Shown: positions 43,708 to 53,483 of the stretch, piece by piece
Layout of the letters: each line of letters begins with the position of its first letter
How positions within the stretch are numbered: position 1 is the stretch's first letter
Assembly (NCBI RefSeq): GCF_005116665.1
Contig: NZ_SWCJ01000002.1
Location: forward strand, 406,602-470,601
DNA length: 64,000 nt
Direction of reading: 5' to 3'
Origin: Ferrimonas aestuarii
Lineage (GTDB): Bacteria; Pseudomonadota; Gammaproteobacteria; Enterobacterales; Shewanellaceae
The notes under the pieces: generated by a model
Databases searched by the model: none
The model's input: the letters and a program-made list of their open reading frames with translations, nothing else
Told to the model about the DNA's origin: nothing
Made by a program: the position numbers and the translations under genes

Positions 43708-44436
43708 ATGCCGAATCAAGACAAAATTTTTGCGACACCTCAGCAAGATATTCAAGACTTTAGCTTCAATGAGCAAGTGGTGTCGGTCTTCCCAGATATG
43801 ATCAGCCGCTCCATTCCTGGCTATGGTGCCATCGTCGATGGCATTGGCAACATCTGCCAGCGAGTGGCCAAGCCCAACACCCAGCTGTATGACTTAGGCT
43901 GTTCACTGGGCGCCGCGACGTTATCGATGCGCCGCCACTTAAGCGATCAAGGTTGCCGCATCATCGCCGTGGATAACTCACAAGCGATGATCAAGCGCGC
44001 CCAAGAGCACCTGAACGCCTTTGTCAGCCCAACTCCAGTTGAGTTGGTGTGTGGCGACATTCGCGATGTTGAGATCAACAACGCCTCAATGGTGGTGCTT
44101 AACTTTACGTTACAATTTCTTCCACCAGAAGATCGTGCGTCTTTAATCGCTAAGATTTATAAAGGCTTAGTTCTAGGTGGGGTGCTCATCGTCTCCGAAA
44201 AACTTCGCTTTGAAGGCGACAAACTGCACAAGCTCATCGACGACATGCATCTGGACTTTAAACGGGCCAACGGCTACAGCGAACTGGAGATCAGCCAGAA
44301 GCGCACCGCCCTTGAGAACGTGATGAAACCAGACAGCAAGCAGCAGCATTATCAGCGCTTTGCCCAAGCGGGCTTCACCGAATACTCCAGCTGGTTCCAA
44401 AGCCTCAACTTTACCTCTTTGATGGCCATCAAATGA
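43708..44436 (+). CDS. cmoA: Carboxy-S-adenosylmethionine synthase CmoA
   Basis: 242 residues from ATG 43708 (an ATG seven codons upstream is possible but lacks a ribosome site). SAM-binding motif [14 protein letters not shown], then [20 protein letters not shown] and [17 protein letters not shown], as in E. coli CmoA. Converts SAM and prephenate to carboxy-SAM, used by CmoB for wobble uridine-34 modification. Overlaps cmoB by ATGA. Confidence 0.97.
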   Translation: MPNQDKIFATPQQDIQDFSFNEQVVSVFPDMISRSIPGYGAIVDGIGNICQRVAKPNTQLYDLGCSLGAATLSMRRHLSDQGCRIIAVDNSQAMIKRAQEHLNAFVSPTPVELVCGDIRDVEINNASMVVLNFTLQFLPPEDRASLIAKIYKGLVLGGVLIVSEKLRFEGDKLHKLIDDMHLDFKRANGYSELEISQKRTALENVMKPDSKQQHYQRFAQAGFTEYSSWFQSLNFTSLMAIK

Positions 44437-45401
44437 TCGATTTCAAACAGTTCTATCAGCGCATCGCCGATAGCAAACTCAGCCACTGGCTTGAAACCTG
44501 CCCAAGCCAGTTAGCCCAGTGGCGCAAACTGCACACCCACGGTGACTTCCCCAAATGGGAACGGGTCATCGCCAAACTGCCAAAGGTGGAGGCCAACGTC
44601 ATCGACCTGAAAACACAGGTGATGATTGGTGACGGTAGCCAAGAATTTAATGGCGGCGCCCAAAAACTTGAAAACCTGTTGAAGTGTTTACACCCGTGGC
44701 GCAAAGGCCCATTTCATCTGCATGGCGTCCACATCGATACCGAGTGGCGCAGCGATTGGAAATGGGATCGCTTGTTGCCACACATCAGCCCCTTAAAAGG
44801 TCGAACCGTATTGGATGTGGGCTGTGGCAGCGGCTACCACATGTGGCGCATGCTCGGTGAAGAGGCCGAGTTGGTGATTGGCGTTGATCCATCGGCGCTG
44901 TTCCTAACCCAATTTAATGCGGTTAAGCATCTAGCTGGCAATCCGGATAGTATCCACCTGTTACCCTTGGGGATTCAGGAGCTGCCGCCACTTCGCGCCT
45001 TTGATACCGTGTTTTCCATGGGTGTGCTCTACCACCGCACCTCCCCTATCGACCACTTGATGCAGCTAAAAGATCAGCTGAATAAAGGCGGCGAATTGGT
45101 TCTGGAAACCCTTGTGGTGGAAGGTGACGAGCAAACGGTGTTGGTTCCAGAGGGGCGCTATCAACAGATGAATAATTGCTGGTTCCTGCCATCGGCTAAA
45201 GCCCTAAAGCTGTGGCTTGAAAAATGCGACTTCAAGGACGTGCGCATTGTCGATGAAGCCAATACCGAATTGGGGGAGCAGCGTTCCACCGAATGGATGA
45301 CCTGGCATTCCCTAAAAGACTATCTAGATCCGCAAGATCCGAGCAAAACTGTTGAGGGACATCCGGCCCCAAGACGTGCCATACTGGTAGCCACTAAATA
45401 G
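44433..45401 (+). CDS. cmoB: tRNA U34 carboxymethyltransferase CmoB
   Basis: 322 residues. Contains [21 protein letters not shown] motif [31 protein letters not shown] and the C-terminal RRAILVATK. Transfers the carboxymethyl group of carboxy-SAM to 5-hydroxyuridine-34, giving cmo5U in tRNAs. Coupled to cmoA. The next gene begins directly after its stop. Confidence 0.97.
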   Translation: MIDFKQFYQRIADSKLSHWLETCPSQLAQWRKLHTHGDFPKWERVIAKLPKVEANVIDLKTQVMIGDGSQEFNGGAQKLENLLKCLHPWRKGPFHLHGVHIDTEWRSDWKWDRLLPHISPLKGRTVLDVGCGSGYHMWRMLGEEAELVIGVDPSALFLTQFNAVKHLAGNPDSIHLLPLGIQELPPLRAFDTVFSMGVLYHRTSPIDHLMQLKDQLNKGGELVLETLVVEGDEQTVLVPEGRYQQMNNCWFLPSAKALKLWLEKCDFKDVRIVDEANTELGEQRSTEWMTWHSLKDYLDPQDPSKTVEGHPAPRRAILVATK

Positions 45402-45440
45402 ATGCGATTCACACGAACCAAACTCAAGGGTAAACGATTG

Positions 45441-46214
45441 ATGTCTTTACGCCATTTTGTACTTGCCAGCGCGCTAATTAGTTTGAGCGGCTGCGCCCTC
45501 ACCCAGCAACCGCAAACGCCTGCGCCAACCCAAGAGCCCGCCTTGAGCTCACTCTTGGCCAAGCAACACCAACAGGCCATCAGCGCCATCAATAGCGTTG
45601 GAGAAAGCGCCGCGTTGACCGCCGAGCGCCAACAGCTCCAGGCAGACAAGCTGGATAAACTCAACGAAGACGTCGCTGCGCTCAGCCGACAGGTGATTGT
45701 GCTGTCGGAAGCGAAAGACCTGCCGGTGATTCAATGCCCAGAGGTAGAGCAAAGCTGCCCACTGCATGACAAACTGGTGTTTGGCGAAGTGGAAAAAGTC
45801 ACCATTGAAGAGGTTGGCTTTGAGTTTGACACTCGGGTAGATACCGGTGCCGCGTCCTCCTCGCTGGATGCGGGTAACATCATTTTGTTTGAGCGCGATG
45901 GCAATCAGTGGGCTCGCTTTGAAGTGATGGATCGCAATCAGCCGGATCTTGGCCCTCGCACCGTTGAGGCGCCAGTGGTGCGCTTTGTGCAGATTAAGAA
46001 AGGCACCAGTGGCGAACCTCAGCGCCGTCCAGTGATCAAAGTGCGCCTGTCTATTGGCGATTATCACGCCGACACGGAACTCAACCTTAATGATCGCAGT
46101 CACTTAGAGTACCCACTGCTGCTGGGTCGTAAATTTATCAAAGACATTGCCGTGGTTGACGTAAGCCAGCAATACGTCCAAAGCGCGACCAACGGCCAAA
46201 ACGGAGCCAAGTAG
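45441..46214 (+). CDS. Lipoprotein with retropepsin-like (RimK-associated, ATP-dependent zinc protease type) domain
   Basis: 257 residues from ATG 45441, chosen because it gives a lipoprotein signal (MSLRHFVLASALISLSGC) and has AAGGG upstream. A linker and short coiled coil (about 35-90) lead to a domain with FDTRVDTGAASSSLDAG, where DTGA is the aspartic-protease-like triplet, and LLGRKFIKDIAVVDV near the end. This is the DUF785 family often called ATP-dependent zinc protease. It forms a conserved set with the next two genes (7TM and ATP-grasp proteins). Confidence 0.85.
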   Translation: MSLRHFVLASALISLSGCALTQQPQTPAPTQEPALSSLLAKQHQQAISAINSVGESAALTAERQQLQADKLDKLNEDVAALSRQVIVLSEAKDLPVIQCPEVEQSCPLHDKLVFGEVEKVTIEEVGFEFDTRVDTGAASSSLDAGNIILFERDGNQWARFEVMDRNQPDLGPRTVEAPVVRFVQIKKGTSGEPQRRPVIKVRLSIGDYHADTELNLNDRSHLEYPLLLGRKFIKDIAVVDVSQQYVQSATNGQNGAK

Positions 46215-47723
46215 ATGGCATCGAGAAAACCCTTTCTATTTGTAATTTTTGTGCTGCTGACCGTCGGGTTTGGCAGCTCGATTTATCGCCACTTGGTTGA
46301 CGGCATTCCTCTGCTGCCTGGAGATCAAACCACCAACTGGACCGTCGAAGCCAAGGTGACCTTTACCGCCATCGGTGAGCCAGTGGAGGCGTCTTTAACC
46401 CTACCGGAAGACCCCAACTTTGAGCTGCTGTCTGAAAATGCGGCCTCACCGGGTTATGGCCTTGAAGTAAACCAGCAAGCCAACGCCCGTCGCGCCGTTT
46501 GGACCAAACGGGATGTGTTGGGTAAACAAGAGCTGTACTACACCGCAAACCTTGTGGCCGGAGATTCTGCGGCGTTGATGGACGACCGCGTTCCCACGCT
46601 GCCACCGGAAGAGACTTGGCCTGAAGGGGCAGAAACCGCCGCCTCAGCGATCATCGATACCGCCTGGGATCGCAGTGCCACCAACCTCTCCTATGCTCAG
46701 CAGATCGCCTCCATGATCAGCGATTCTGAGCAAGCGCAAAACATCGCCCTGCTGCTCAGCCACTACCCCAAAAGCGAGTTGATGGTGCGCCTGATGCATG
46801 CGGCTAAGATCCCTGCCCGCGTCAGCCATGTGCTGAAATTGGAAGACGGTCGCCGTCGTCAGGCGCTGTTTGATGTGGTTGAAGTGTACGACCAAGGCCA
46901 ATGGCATCTGTTTGATCCACAAACCGGCAATGCAGGCCGTCAAGCCAATTGGTTAATCTGGCAGCGCACCAGCACCTCGGTGCTGGACATCACCGGTGCC
47001 ACGAACTCTCAAGTAAGTTTCTCCATTATCGAAGACACCCGCCCTGCTCTGGCCACCGCGCTGGACATGATGGCCACCAAAGGTGCCAGTTCGTTCTCGC
47101 TGTACTCCCTGCCATTGGAAGAGCAGAGCCTGATTCGCGGTTTGATGCTGGTTCCCGTTGGCGTTTTGGTGGTGGTGTTCCTTCGAGTGCTGATCGGCCT
47201 GAAAACCTCAGGGACCTTCATGCCGGTTCTGATCGCTCTGGCCTTTATTCAAACCACGCTATTAACTGGCCTGGTTGGCTTCCTGCTGATTGTGTCGGTG
47301 GGCCTGTACATTCGAGGTTACCTGTCTAACCTCAACCTATTGCTGATATCGCGAATATCCGCGGTGGTGATCGTAGTGCTCGGCATCATCGCAGGCTTTA
47401 CCGTATTGGCATACAACCTAGGCTTAACCGAAGGTCTCACCATCACCTTCTTCCCGATGATCATCTTGGCTTGGACCATTGAGCGGATGTCAATTTTGTG
47501 GGAGGAGGAAGGCCCGAAAGAGGTGGCGGTTCAAGGTGGCGGCAGTCTATTGGTTGCTACTATCACCTACCTATTTATGGTGTCACCTCTGATCCAGCAC
47601 TGGGTATTTAACTTCCTAGGCATTCACTTGGTGATTCTGGCCATGGTGCTGATGATGGGCCAATACACCGGCTATCGTCTTTTGGAATTGCGCCGCTTTA
47701 AGCCATTGGCGGGAGACGACTGA
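46215..47723 (+). CDS. Inactive-transglutaminase / 7TM membrane protein
   Basis: 502 residues with GGAG before ATG. One N-terminal helix (about 7-25), a periplasmic domain to about residue 310 resembling transglutaminase folds (YPKSELMVRLMHAAKIPARV followed by DGRRRQALFDVVEVYDQGQWHLFDP) but with no Cys in the active-site position, then about seven helices. This is the UUP1/7TM family found next to retropepsin-like and ATP-grasp genes. It may sense or act on a periplasmic peptide; substrate unknown. Confidence 0.85.
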   Translation: MASRKPFLFVIFVLLTVGFGSSIYRHLVDGIPLLPGDQTTNWTVEAKVTFTAIGEPVEASLTLPEDPNFELLSENAASPGYGLEVNQQANARRAVWTKRDVLGKQELYYTANLVAGDSAALMDDRVPTLPPEETWPEGAETAASAIIDTAWDRSATNLSYAQQIASMISDSEQAQNIALLLSHYPKSELMVRLMHAAKIPARVSHVLKLEDGRRRQALFDVVEVYDQGQWHLFDPQTGNAGRQANWLIWQRTSTSVLDITGATNSQVSFSIIEDTRPALATALDMMATKGASSFSLYSLPLEEQSLIRGLMLVPVGVLVVVFLRVLIGLKTSGTFMPVLIALAFIQTTLLTGLVGFLLIVSVGLYIRGYLSNLNLLLISRISAVVIVVLGIIAGFTVLAYNLGLTEGLTITFFPMIILAWTIERMSILWEEEGPKEVAVQGGGSLLVATITYLFMVSPLIQHWVFNFLGIHLVILAMVLMMGQYTGYRLLELRRFKPLAGDD

Positions 47724-48682
47724 TGGAGTTTTGTCGCCCGTCTCAACTGGCCGCCAAAGGCGTAATGGGGATGAACAAGCGAAACATCTCCTACATCGGC
47801 CGTTATAACCCTCGCCGACTGTACAAATTGGTGGATGACAAACTGCGCACCAAGCAGATCGCCCTTAAAGGGGGAATTGATACCCCAAGTTTGGTGTCGG
47901 TGATCGGCGAGCAGCACGAGCTCAAAGACCTACCCAATCGCATCCGTGGCTTGAGCGGCTTTTGCATTAAGCCTGCTCAAGGCTCTGGTGGCAAAGGCAT
48001 CTTGGTGATCACCAAAGTCAGTGACGGTCGCTACTTTAAGCCCTCTGGAGAGGAGGTCACCCTACTGGAGATGGAACGCCATGTCTCCAACGTGCTGGCA
48101 GGCCTATTCAGCCTCGGCGGCAAAAACGACGTCGCGGTGATTGAAGCACTGATCCAGTTCGATCCGGTGTTTGACGGCTTCTCCTATGAAGGGGTGCCGG
48201 ACATTCGCCTGATCGTGTTCAAGGGCTACCCGGTAATGGGTATGTTGCGCCTGTCTACGGCAGCGTCTGATGGCAAGGCCAACTTGCACCAAGGCGCTGT
48301 GGGCGTTGGTATCGACATCGCCACCGGCAAGGCGCTGCACGCGGTGCAATTTGACCGGCCAGTGACCCACCATCCGGACACCAACAAAGAGCTTAAGCTA
48401 ATGAAGGTACCCCACTGGGATCGGCTACTGACATTGGCGGCGGGTTGCTACGAGATGTCTGGACTCGGTTATCTGGGTACCGACATGGTGCTGGATACCG
48501 AACGAGGGCCTCTGCTGCTTGAGCTTAATGCTCGGCCAGGGCTGGCGATTCAGATTGCCAACGGCGAGGGGTTATTGCCTCGCCTGCAGAAGATCGAGTC
48601 TCTGCCAGAGCATCCGGTCGACGTAGAGACCCGTGTTCAACGGTCGAAAGAGTGGTTCCAGCGTGACAGCCAATTGGCTTAA
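47723..48682 (+). CDS. ATP-grasp alpha-L-glutamate ligase-like protein (RimK type)
   Basis: 319 residues; start overlaps the previous stop by one base. ATP-grasp signatures: GFCIKPAQGSGGKGILVI (ATP-binding Lys and Gly-rich loop), IEALIQFDPVFDG, DIRLIVFKG, and LLLELNARPGLAIQIANG with metal ligands Glu and Asn. It should join an amino acid or peptide to a carboxylate with ATP. Conserved neighbour of the 7TM and retropepsin-like proteins, suggesting a shared peptide-modifying pathway. Confidence 0.88.
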   Translation: MEFCRPSQLAAKGVMGMNKRNISYIGRYNPRRLYKLVDDKLRTKQIALKGGIDTPSLVSVIGEQHELKDLPNRIRGLSGFCIKPAQGSGGKGILVITKVSDGRYFKPSGEEVTLLEMERHVSNVLAGLFSLGGKNDVAVIEALIQFDPVFDGFSYEGVPDIRLIVFKGYPVMGMLRLSTAASDGKANLHQGAVGVGIDIATGKALHAVQFDRPVTHHPDTNKELKLMKVPHWDRLLTLAAGCYEMSGLGYLGTDMVLDTERGPLLLELNARPGLAIQIANGEGLLPRLQKIESLPEHPVDVETRVQRSKEWFQRDSQLA

Positions 48683-50099
48683 TGGCAGTTTACTGCTGGC
48701 GCTAGTCTTCAGTTTCAGTGCCAAGGCCGGTATTGGCCTTGAGCACTGCTTGGCCCAAGTTCCTCCCCCCGTGATCAGCAAAAAACTTGATGATCGCCGC
48801 CGCTCGATATTATTAGCCCTTCAAGACCACCTCAGTAGTAACCCACAGCTTGATATCGATTCCAGTCAATGCCTCATTTGGGTCAAACAGCAGCTGCACC
48901 CAACTACGCCGCTGCCTGATCCCAAATTGCTGGCCGACAACACCAGCTATCTGGCGCTGGTGAATCGGCCAAGAAAAATTCGCTTGGCTCCCCACTGCCA
49001 AACGTCGGCGCAGCTAAACAGCGACATCCTGTCTCTGTCCCGTTCCGACGTGGGTCGCTACCTCTACCGTGGCCAGCAGACACAGTGCCGGCAAAGTGTG
49101 TGGCTGGCGTGGCAAAACCGAGGCGGAAACGATGCCAGCGATGCGGCGCTGTTGGTATTAAAGCAAAATCAAAATCACGCGCAGTCTAACGGTTTCGCCA
49201 GTGTCGCTGATGAAGAGTTGCAGAGCGCCTATCTTAATTCACCGGCCAAAGTCAGCCAATTTTTAGGGCGACTTGATCCCCTTGAACGGCGCCTACCTTG
49301 GGGAGACCATCACCATGGCGACTATTTTGATGTCGCCCCCATGACCTTGGCAAAACAGAGCTTAACTCTGTTATCTGACTGGTTTGGGTTGTCGGTCAAA
49401 TCGGTCGATAAACACACGTGGCAGATCTGGGACGACAAGCGTTTTCTGGGTTACGTACACCTGTATACCGAGCCGCGCCACCGACTCACCGTGGCCACCC
49501 ACAATCGGGTAAGCTACTACTTTGGCGACATCACCATTGGCGTCAGGGAGCGCGTCAATTGGCGCCACCGCCATGTTCAAGAGCTATTTGGCAACCTAAG
49601 CCAAGGGTTGTGGACACTGGCCGGTCACGGAGTGGAAGAGACGGAGATCGAACCGGATCTTATTGGTTTGCCCAAATCCATAGGTCAAATGCTGGCGTTC
49701 GAGGCAAGCTGGATGCGATCATTAAAGCTCATCTCCCCTCCCCCTTATCAAGTCAGCGCCTATAAGGTGTTCCAGGCTGAATTGGCGCTGGCCATGTGGT
49801 CAACCCCATTTGCCAACGAAGCTCAGTTGCTGGAGCTGCAAAGCCAGTTGTTTGCAGATAATCTCAATGTTGATGCGCCCTCCCCTTGGTTCAGCTGGCG
49901 TGGCGACAGCCGTTGGCTGACTTCTGGGGTACTGTCCTATCGCTCACTACTCCAGCAGCAGTTAGCAAAGCAGTTAATTGAAAGGCACAAACGCAGCGGA
50001 CAGCGAATCTGGCAGCGACTATACGTTGACGGCCACAGCCATAAGCTAAGCCGCCAACTTGCCGAGTTGGGCGTAGAGCCGGACTCACTGATGCATTGA
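48666..50099 (+). CDS. Secreted M3 (oligopeptidase)-like protein, probably inactive
   Basis: 477 residues if begun at GTG 48666, giving signal peptide MTANWLNGSLLLALVFSFSAKA; GTG 48633 is an alternative, overlapping the ligase gene by 50 bases. The C-terminal half follows M3 metallopeptidases: AKQSLTLLSDWFGLSVKSV, DDKRFLGYVHLYTEPRHR, then WTLAGHGVEETEIEPDLIGLPKSIGQMLAFEASWM. In M3 enzymes this region reads TLFHEFGH...DFVELPSQ; here HEFGH is LAGHG and the third ligand Glu is Gly. Zinc binding is therefore unlikely. It may be a binding or scaffold protein for the preceding peptide-ligase module. Confidence 0.68.
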   Translation, partial: TANWLNGSLLLALVFSFSAKAGIGLEHCLAQVPPPVISKKLDDRRRSILLALQDHLSSNPQLDIDSSQCLIWVKQQLHPTTPLPDPKLLADNTSYLALVNRPRKIRLAPHCQTSAQLNSDILSLSRSDVGRYLYRGQQTQCRQSVWLAWQNRGGNDASDAALLVLKQNQNHAQSNGFASVADEELQSAYLNSPAKVSQFLGRLDPLERRLPWGDHHHGDYFDVAPMTLAKQSLTLLSDWFGLSVKSVDKHTWQIWDDKRFLGYVHLYTEPRHRLTVATHNRVSYYFGDITIGVRERVNWRHRHVQELFGNLSQGLWTLAGHGVEETEIEPDLIGLPKSIGQMLAFEASWMRSLKLISPPPYQVSAYKVFQAELALAMWSTPFANEAQLLELQSQLFADNLNVDAPSPWFSWRGDSRWLTSGVLSYRSLLQQQLAKQLIERHKRSGQRIWQRLYVDGHSHKLSRQLAELGVEPDSLMH

Positions 50100-50119
50100 G
50101 TCCGACGGGAGAGTGGGAA

Positions 50120-50722
50120 TTAGTTAAAACGAGCGCGAAGGGCCTCTTTGGCGGCTTGAACTCCAGAGTCGTCTTTGGCCACTCCCGGTGCACTAACCAC
50201 CTCAACGTCGGTAATGCCGACAAAACCCAAAACCGTACGCAGGTAGGGATCGTTGAAGTTTAGGTGCGCCATCGGCGAACCTTCGCCATAACTACCACCA
50301 CTGGCGGTAATGATGGTGGCTTTACGGCCGCCCAATGCGCCTTCAGGCCCCTTCTCGGTATAGTTAAAAGTGCGCCCCACACGACAGATCTGATCGACCC
50401 AAGACTTCATCCCCACGGTCACGGAAAAGTTGTGCATCGGTGAGCCCAATACGATCTCATCGGCTTCAATCAGTTCATCTACCAAGGTATCTGACAAGCT
50501 AACCGCCTGCTGCTGGGTATCACTGCGCTGCTCTAGGGGCGTGTAGAACGCACCAATGGTGTTGCCATCCAATTGGGCGATATGATCCGCGGACACATCT
50601 CGATGGATAACCTTGCCATCTGGGTTGGCCGCCAGCCAAAAATCTTCAAAAGCGGCCGTCAGGGCGCGAGTGTGGGATTGCTGGGTGTTGGGGCTGGCAT
50701 TCACGACTAATAGGGTTTTCAT
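50120..50722 (-). CDS. azoR: FMN-dependent NADH-azoreductase
   Basis: 200 residues (E. coli AzoR 201). Flavodoxin-like fold: VNASPNTQQSHTRALT phosphate loop, GSPMHNFSVTVGMKSWVDQI, ATIITASGGSYGEGSP. Reduces azo compounds and quinones by two-electron transfer with NADH. Divergent from the LysR gene, which probably regulates it. Confidence 0.93.
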   Translation of the reverse strand: MKTLLVVNASPNTQQSHTRALTAAFEDFWLAANPDGKVIHRDVSADHIAQLDGNTIGAFYTPLEQRSDTQQQAVSLSDTLVDELIEADEIVLGSPMHNFSVTVGMKSWVDQICRVGRTFNYTEKGPEGALGGRKATIITASGGSYGEGSPMAHLNFNDPYLRTVLGFVGITDVEVVSAPGVAKDDSGVQAAKEALRARFN

Positions 50723-50835
50723 CTCGGCATTCCTTCTAACAAATTAGGTTGACGAGAATCAGTTTACATGCAGCAATTAGGATAAAAAGCGCATAAAATG
50801 ACTTATAGCATTCTAATTTATAGAACGGTAAAGCG

Positions 50836-51753
50836 ATGTTTCGGCCCTTAACCACCGCAGAGCAGTGGCGTATTTTGCAAGCCGTTGTCGATTGTGGCGG
50901 CTATGCAAAAGCCGCGGCGGCCCTCAACCGCAGCCAAAGTGCCCTGAACCACGCGGTCAGTAAATTGCAGCAGCAGCTCGGGGTTCAACTGCTCGAAGTG
51001 CAAGGCAGAAAAGCGGTATTAACCCCTTCCGGCAAGATATTGCTGCACCGCTCCCGTGAGCTCACTCGAGGTTTAGAACAGCTGGAACAGCTGGCCACCA
51101 ACCTAGAGCAAGGGTGGGAGCACGAGATCTTAATCTCCAGAGAGAGCATCTACCCCTCAGAGCTGCTGTTTGCGGCGCTATCGCATTTCTACCCTGAAAG
51201 CCGAGGCACCCGAGTAACGGTTATCGACAACATCATCAGCGGCAGCCGGGAGGCCATCGAACAGCGTCAGGTGGATTTGGCCATTACTGGGCTGGTTCCC
51301 AAAGGCTACATGGGAATGCCACTGACCACGGTGCGGCTGATATTGGTGTGTCACCCTAGCCACCCTCTGGCTCGGGAGGATGCCATCGATTCCCATCGTC
51401 TGTCTCAGGAGCTGCAAATTGTAATTCGAGATACCGGCTCTGCTGCTGGCGATGTGGATCAAGACGTGGGCTGGTTAAAATCGAAAGAGCGCTGGACCGT
51501 AAGTCATTTCAGCGATGCCATCGGCATTTTAAAACAGGGAGTCGGCTTCTGTTGGGTGCCAGAACACATGGTCAGTGATGCACTGAAGCACCGAGAGCTA
51601 GTAAAGCTGGATACCAAGATGGGAGGCAACCTAATTCCCCTCAGCTTGGTGATTCCGGCACCAGATAGCTTAGGGCCTGCTGCCAATCGCTTTGCTGAGA
51701 TCTTAACCCAAACGGCGCCGCTTTCAGACAAAACGGCACCATACAGGGACTAG
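50836..51753 (+). CDS. LysR-family transcriptional regulator
   Basis: 305 residues. N-terminal winged HTH (GGYAKAAAALNRSQSALNHA, residues about 18-40) and a C-terminal periplasmic-binding-like effector domain (from about residue 95). Divergent from azoR across 113 bases and overlapping the end of the convergent dehydrogenase gene by 4 bases. Likely controls azoR and perhaps itself in response to a quinone-like compound (inference from context). Confidence 0.93.
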   Translation: MFRPLTTAEQWRILQAVVDCGGYAKAAAALNRSQSALNHAVSKLQQQLGVQLLEVQGRKAVLTPSGKILLHRSRELTRGLEQLEQLATNLEQGWEHEILISRESIYPSELLFAALSHFYPESRGTRVTVIDNIISGSREAIEQRQVDLAITGLVPKGYMGMPLTTVRLILVCHPSHPLAREDAIDSHRLSQELQIVIRDTGSAAGDVDQDVGWLKSKERWTVSHFSDAIGILKQGVGFCWVPEHMVSDALKHRELVKLDTKMGGNLIPLSLVIPAPDSLGPAANRFAEILTQTAPLSDKTAPYRD

Positions 51754-52727
51754 GCTACTTGAATTAGGTATTTCTGGGTTTTGCCGCCCGCTTGGAGCTG
51801 AGTCAGGGCATCAGCCAGCTCCTCAAAGGCCATCAGTTTATGGGGCACCTGCTCAAGTTGTTGTTGACCAATTTTCTCAAGCAATCGCTCCCCCGCTTGG
51901 GTGAGTTCGGCAAACTTGGTATCAGAGCCAAATTGGTAGATGGCCCCTAAGGCGATCTCATGCAGCGAGACGCATTTAGCAAAAGCATCCCCAAGGGGCT
52001 CAACCCGACCTAGCACCGACACGAGATGACTGCCGTAGTTAAGCAGATCAAACAGTGCGGCGGCGTTGTCGGCGCTCACCAGATCAATAGCACCATCGAA
52101 CTGTCCGTCTTCCACGGAGTTTGCCAACTGCGGTTTCCAGTCAGCCGCTTTATAATCAACGCATTGAGATACGCCCCACTCCAACAACATGGCGTGGTTA
52201 GCTTTGGATGCCGTGGTAGACACCTTCGCGCCTTTCGCCAACAACAGCTGCACCGCAATTCGACCTACGGCGCTGCCGCCGCCACAAACCAAAATTCGCT
52301 TGCCTTTAAGGGAGGGAAATTTCGCCACCGCCTGCCAAGCGGTTAGTCCAGGGCAAGGAAACGCCGCCGCTCGAGCGTCGGTCACGCCGTCAGCGATGGC
52401 CATTAACGCTTTGACATCCACTAAGGTGTACTCAGCGAAACTGCCGTGTCGAGTTAGATCTGCATGATAACTAACCCGTTGACCAAGCCAACTGGTGTCA
52501 ACGCCATCACCGACTGCCACGACCTCTCCAGCACCATCCACACCGGGAATGTGACCGGGCTGCCACGCACCATGACCATACTGAATCAGTTTCCAATCCA
52601 CCGGATTAAGCCCAATCACTCTATTGGCCACTAAAACCTGATGAGCTTGAGGGGTTGGTATCGCAACCGGCGCCATGACCAGCGATTGCCCTGCCCCTTG
52701 ATACTGCCAACTTGTTTGGGTACCCAT
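51750..52727 (-). CDS. Zinc-type alcohol dehydrogenase-like / quinone oxidoreductase
   Basis: 325 residues from ATG 52727; a GTG four codons upstream is possible. MDR superfamily: GroES-like domain (ANRVIGLNPVDWKLIQYG, GVDGAGEVVAVGDGV) and Rossmann domain with ILVCGGGSAVGRIAVQLL. Catalytic zinc cysteines are not evident, which favours a zinc-independent NADPH quinone/enone reductase. Next to the DJ-1-like gene on the same strand. Confidence 0.88.
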   Translation of the reverse strand: MGTQTSWQYQGAGQSLVMAPVAIPTPQAHQVLVANRVIGLNPVDWKLIQYGHGAWQPGHIPGVDGAGEVVAVGDGVDTSWLGQRVSYHADLTRHGSFAEYTLVDVKALMAIADGVTDARAAAFPCPGLTAWQAVAKFPSLKGKRILVCGGGSAVGRIAVQLLLAKGAKVSTTASKANHAMLLEWGVSQCVDYKAADWKPQLANSVEDGQFDGAIDLVSADNAAALFDLLNYGSHLVSVLGRVEPLGDAFAKCVSLHEIALGAIYQFGSDTKFAELTQAGERLLEKIGQQQLEQVPHKLMAFEELADALTQLQAGGKTQKYLIQVA

Positions 52728-52751
52728 ACCAAATTTCACCTTAATAAAGCG

Positions 52752-53483
52752 TTATTTATCTTTAATCTGCTGCCAAAGCGCTTTCGCCATCGCTTCGGAG
52801 GACATCGGGTTTTGACCGGTAATTAGCCGCCCATCCACCACCACGTAAGGGGTAAAGTCCGCTCCTTGTGAATAGTCGGCGCCATCGGCCACCAAGGCGT
52901 CTTCCAAAGAGTATGGCACTACCTGCGTAAGCTGAATGGCTTGCTCTTCGCTGTTTGAAAAGCCGGTCAACTTTTTACCATCAAGCAGAGGGGAGCCATC
53001 AATCTGCACATCAACCAAACCGGCAACGCCATGACAAACTGCGGCGACACTGCCCCCTTGTTGCCATAGCGCACTGACACGTTGAGACAGCGCCGAGTTA
53101 CCACGAAAATCCCACATGGTGCCGTGACCACCAACCAAAATAATGGCGTCATAACCATCGGTGCTGATGGACGCCAATGACTGGGTATTAAGCAGCGCCT
53201 GTCGCTGTGAAGCCAAAAACGCTTTGGATGCGTCGTCTTGATTTTCAAGGCTACCTGGATCGATAGGCGTTTGACCGCCCTTAATCGACGCCAACGTCAC
53301 TTGGGCACCCTGCTCCGTCAGGTATTGATAAGGGTGTGCCGCTTCAGAGAGCCAGAACCCGGTGGCTTTGCCGGTGTCCCCAAGCTCAGACTGGCTGGTC
53401 AACACCATCAACACCTCCGGCGCGGCGTAGGCGGAGCTTAGAGGCAATAACAAAGATGCTAATACAAACGCCGTTTTTTTCAT
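52752..53483 (-). CDS. Secreted DJ-1/PfpI (type 1 glutamine amidotransferase-like) protein
   Basis: 243 residues with GGAG before ATG. Signal peptide MKKTAFVLASLLLPLSSAYA. The DJ-1/PfpI fold has the nucleophile elbow VAAVCHGVAGL (Cys about residue 145), IILVGGHGTMWDF and a C-terminal LITGQNPMS. Similar to Hsp31-like glyoxalase/chaperone relatives. The export signal is uncommon for this group and implies a periplasmic role in aldehyde or thiol chemistry. Confidence 0.88.
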   Translation of the reverse strand: MKKTAFVLASLLLPLSSAYAAPEVLMVLTSQSELGDTGKATGFWLSEAAHPYQYLTEQGAQVTLASIKGGQTPIDPGSLENQDDASKAFLASQRQALLNTQSLASISTDGYDAIILVGGHGTMWDFRGNSALSQRVSALWQQGGSVAAVCHGVAGLVDVQIDGSPLLDGKKLTGFSNSEEQAIQLTQVVPYSLEDALVADGADYSQGADFTPYVVVDGRLITGQNPMSSEAMAKALWQQIKDK

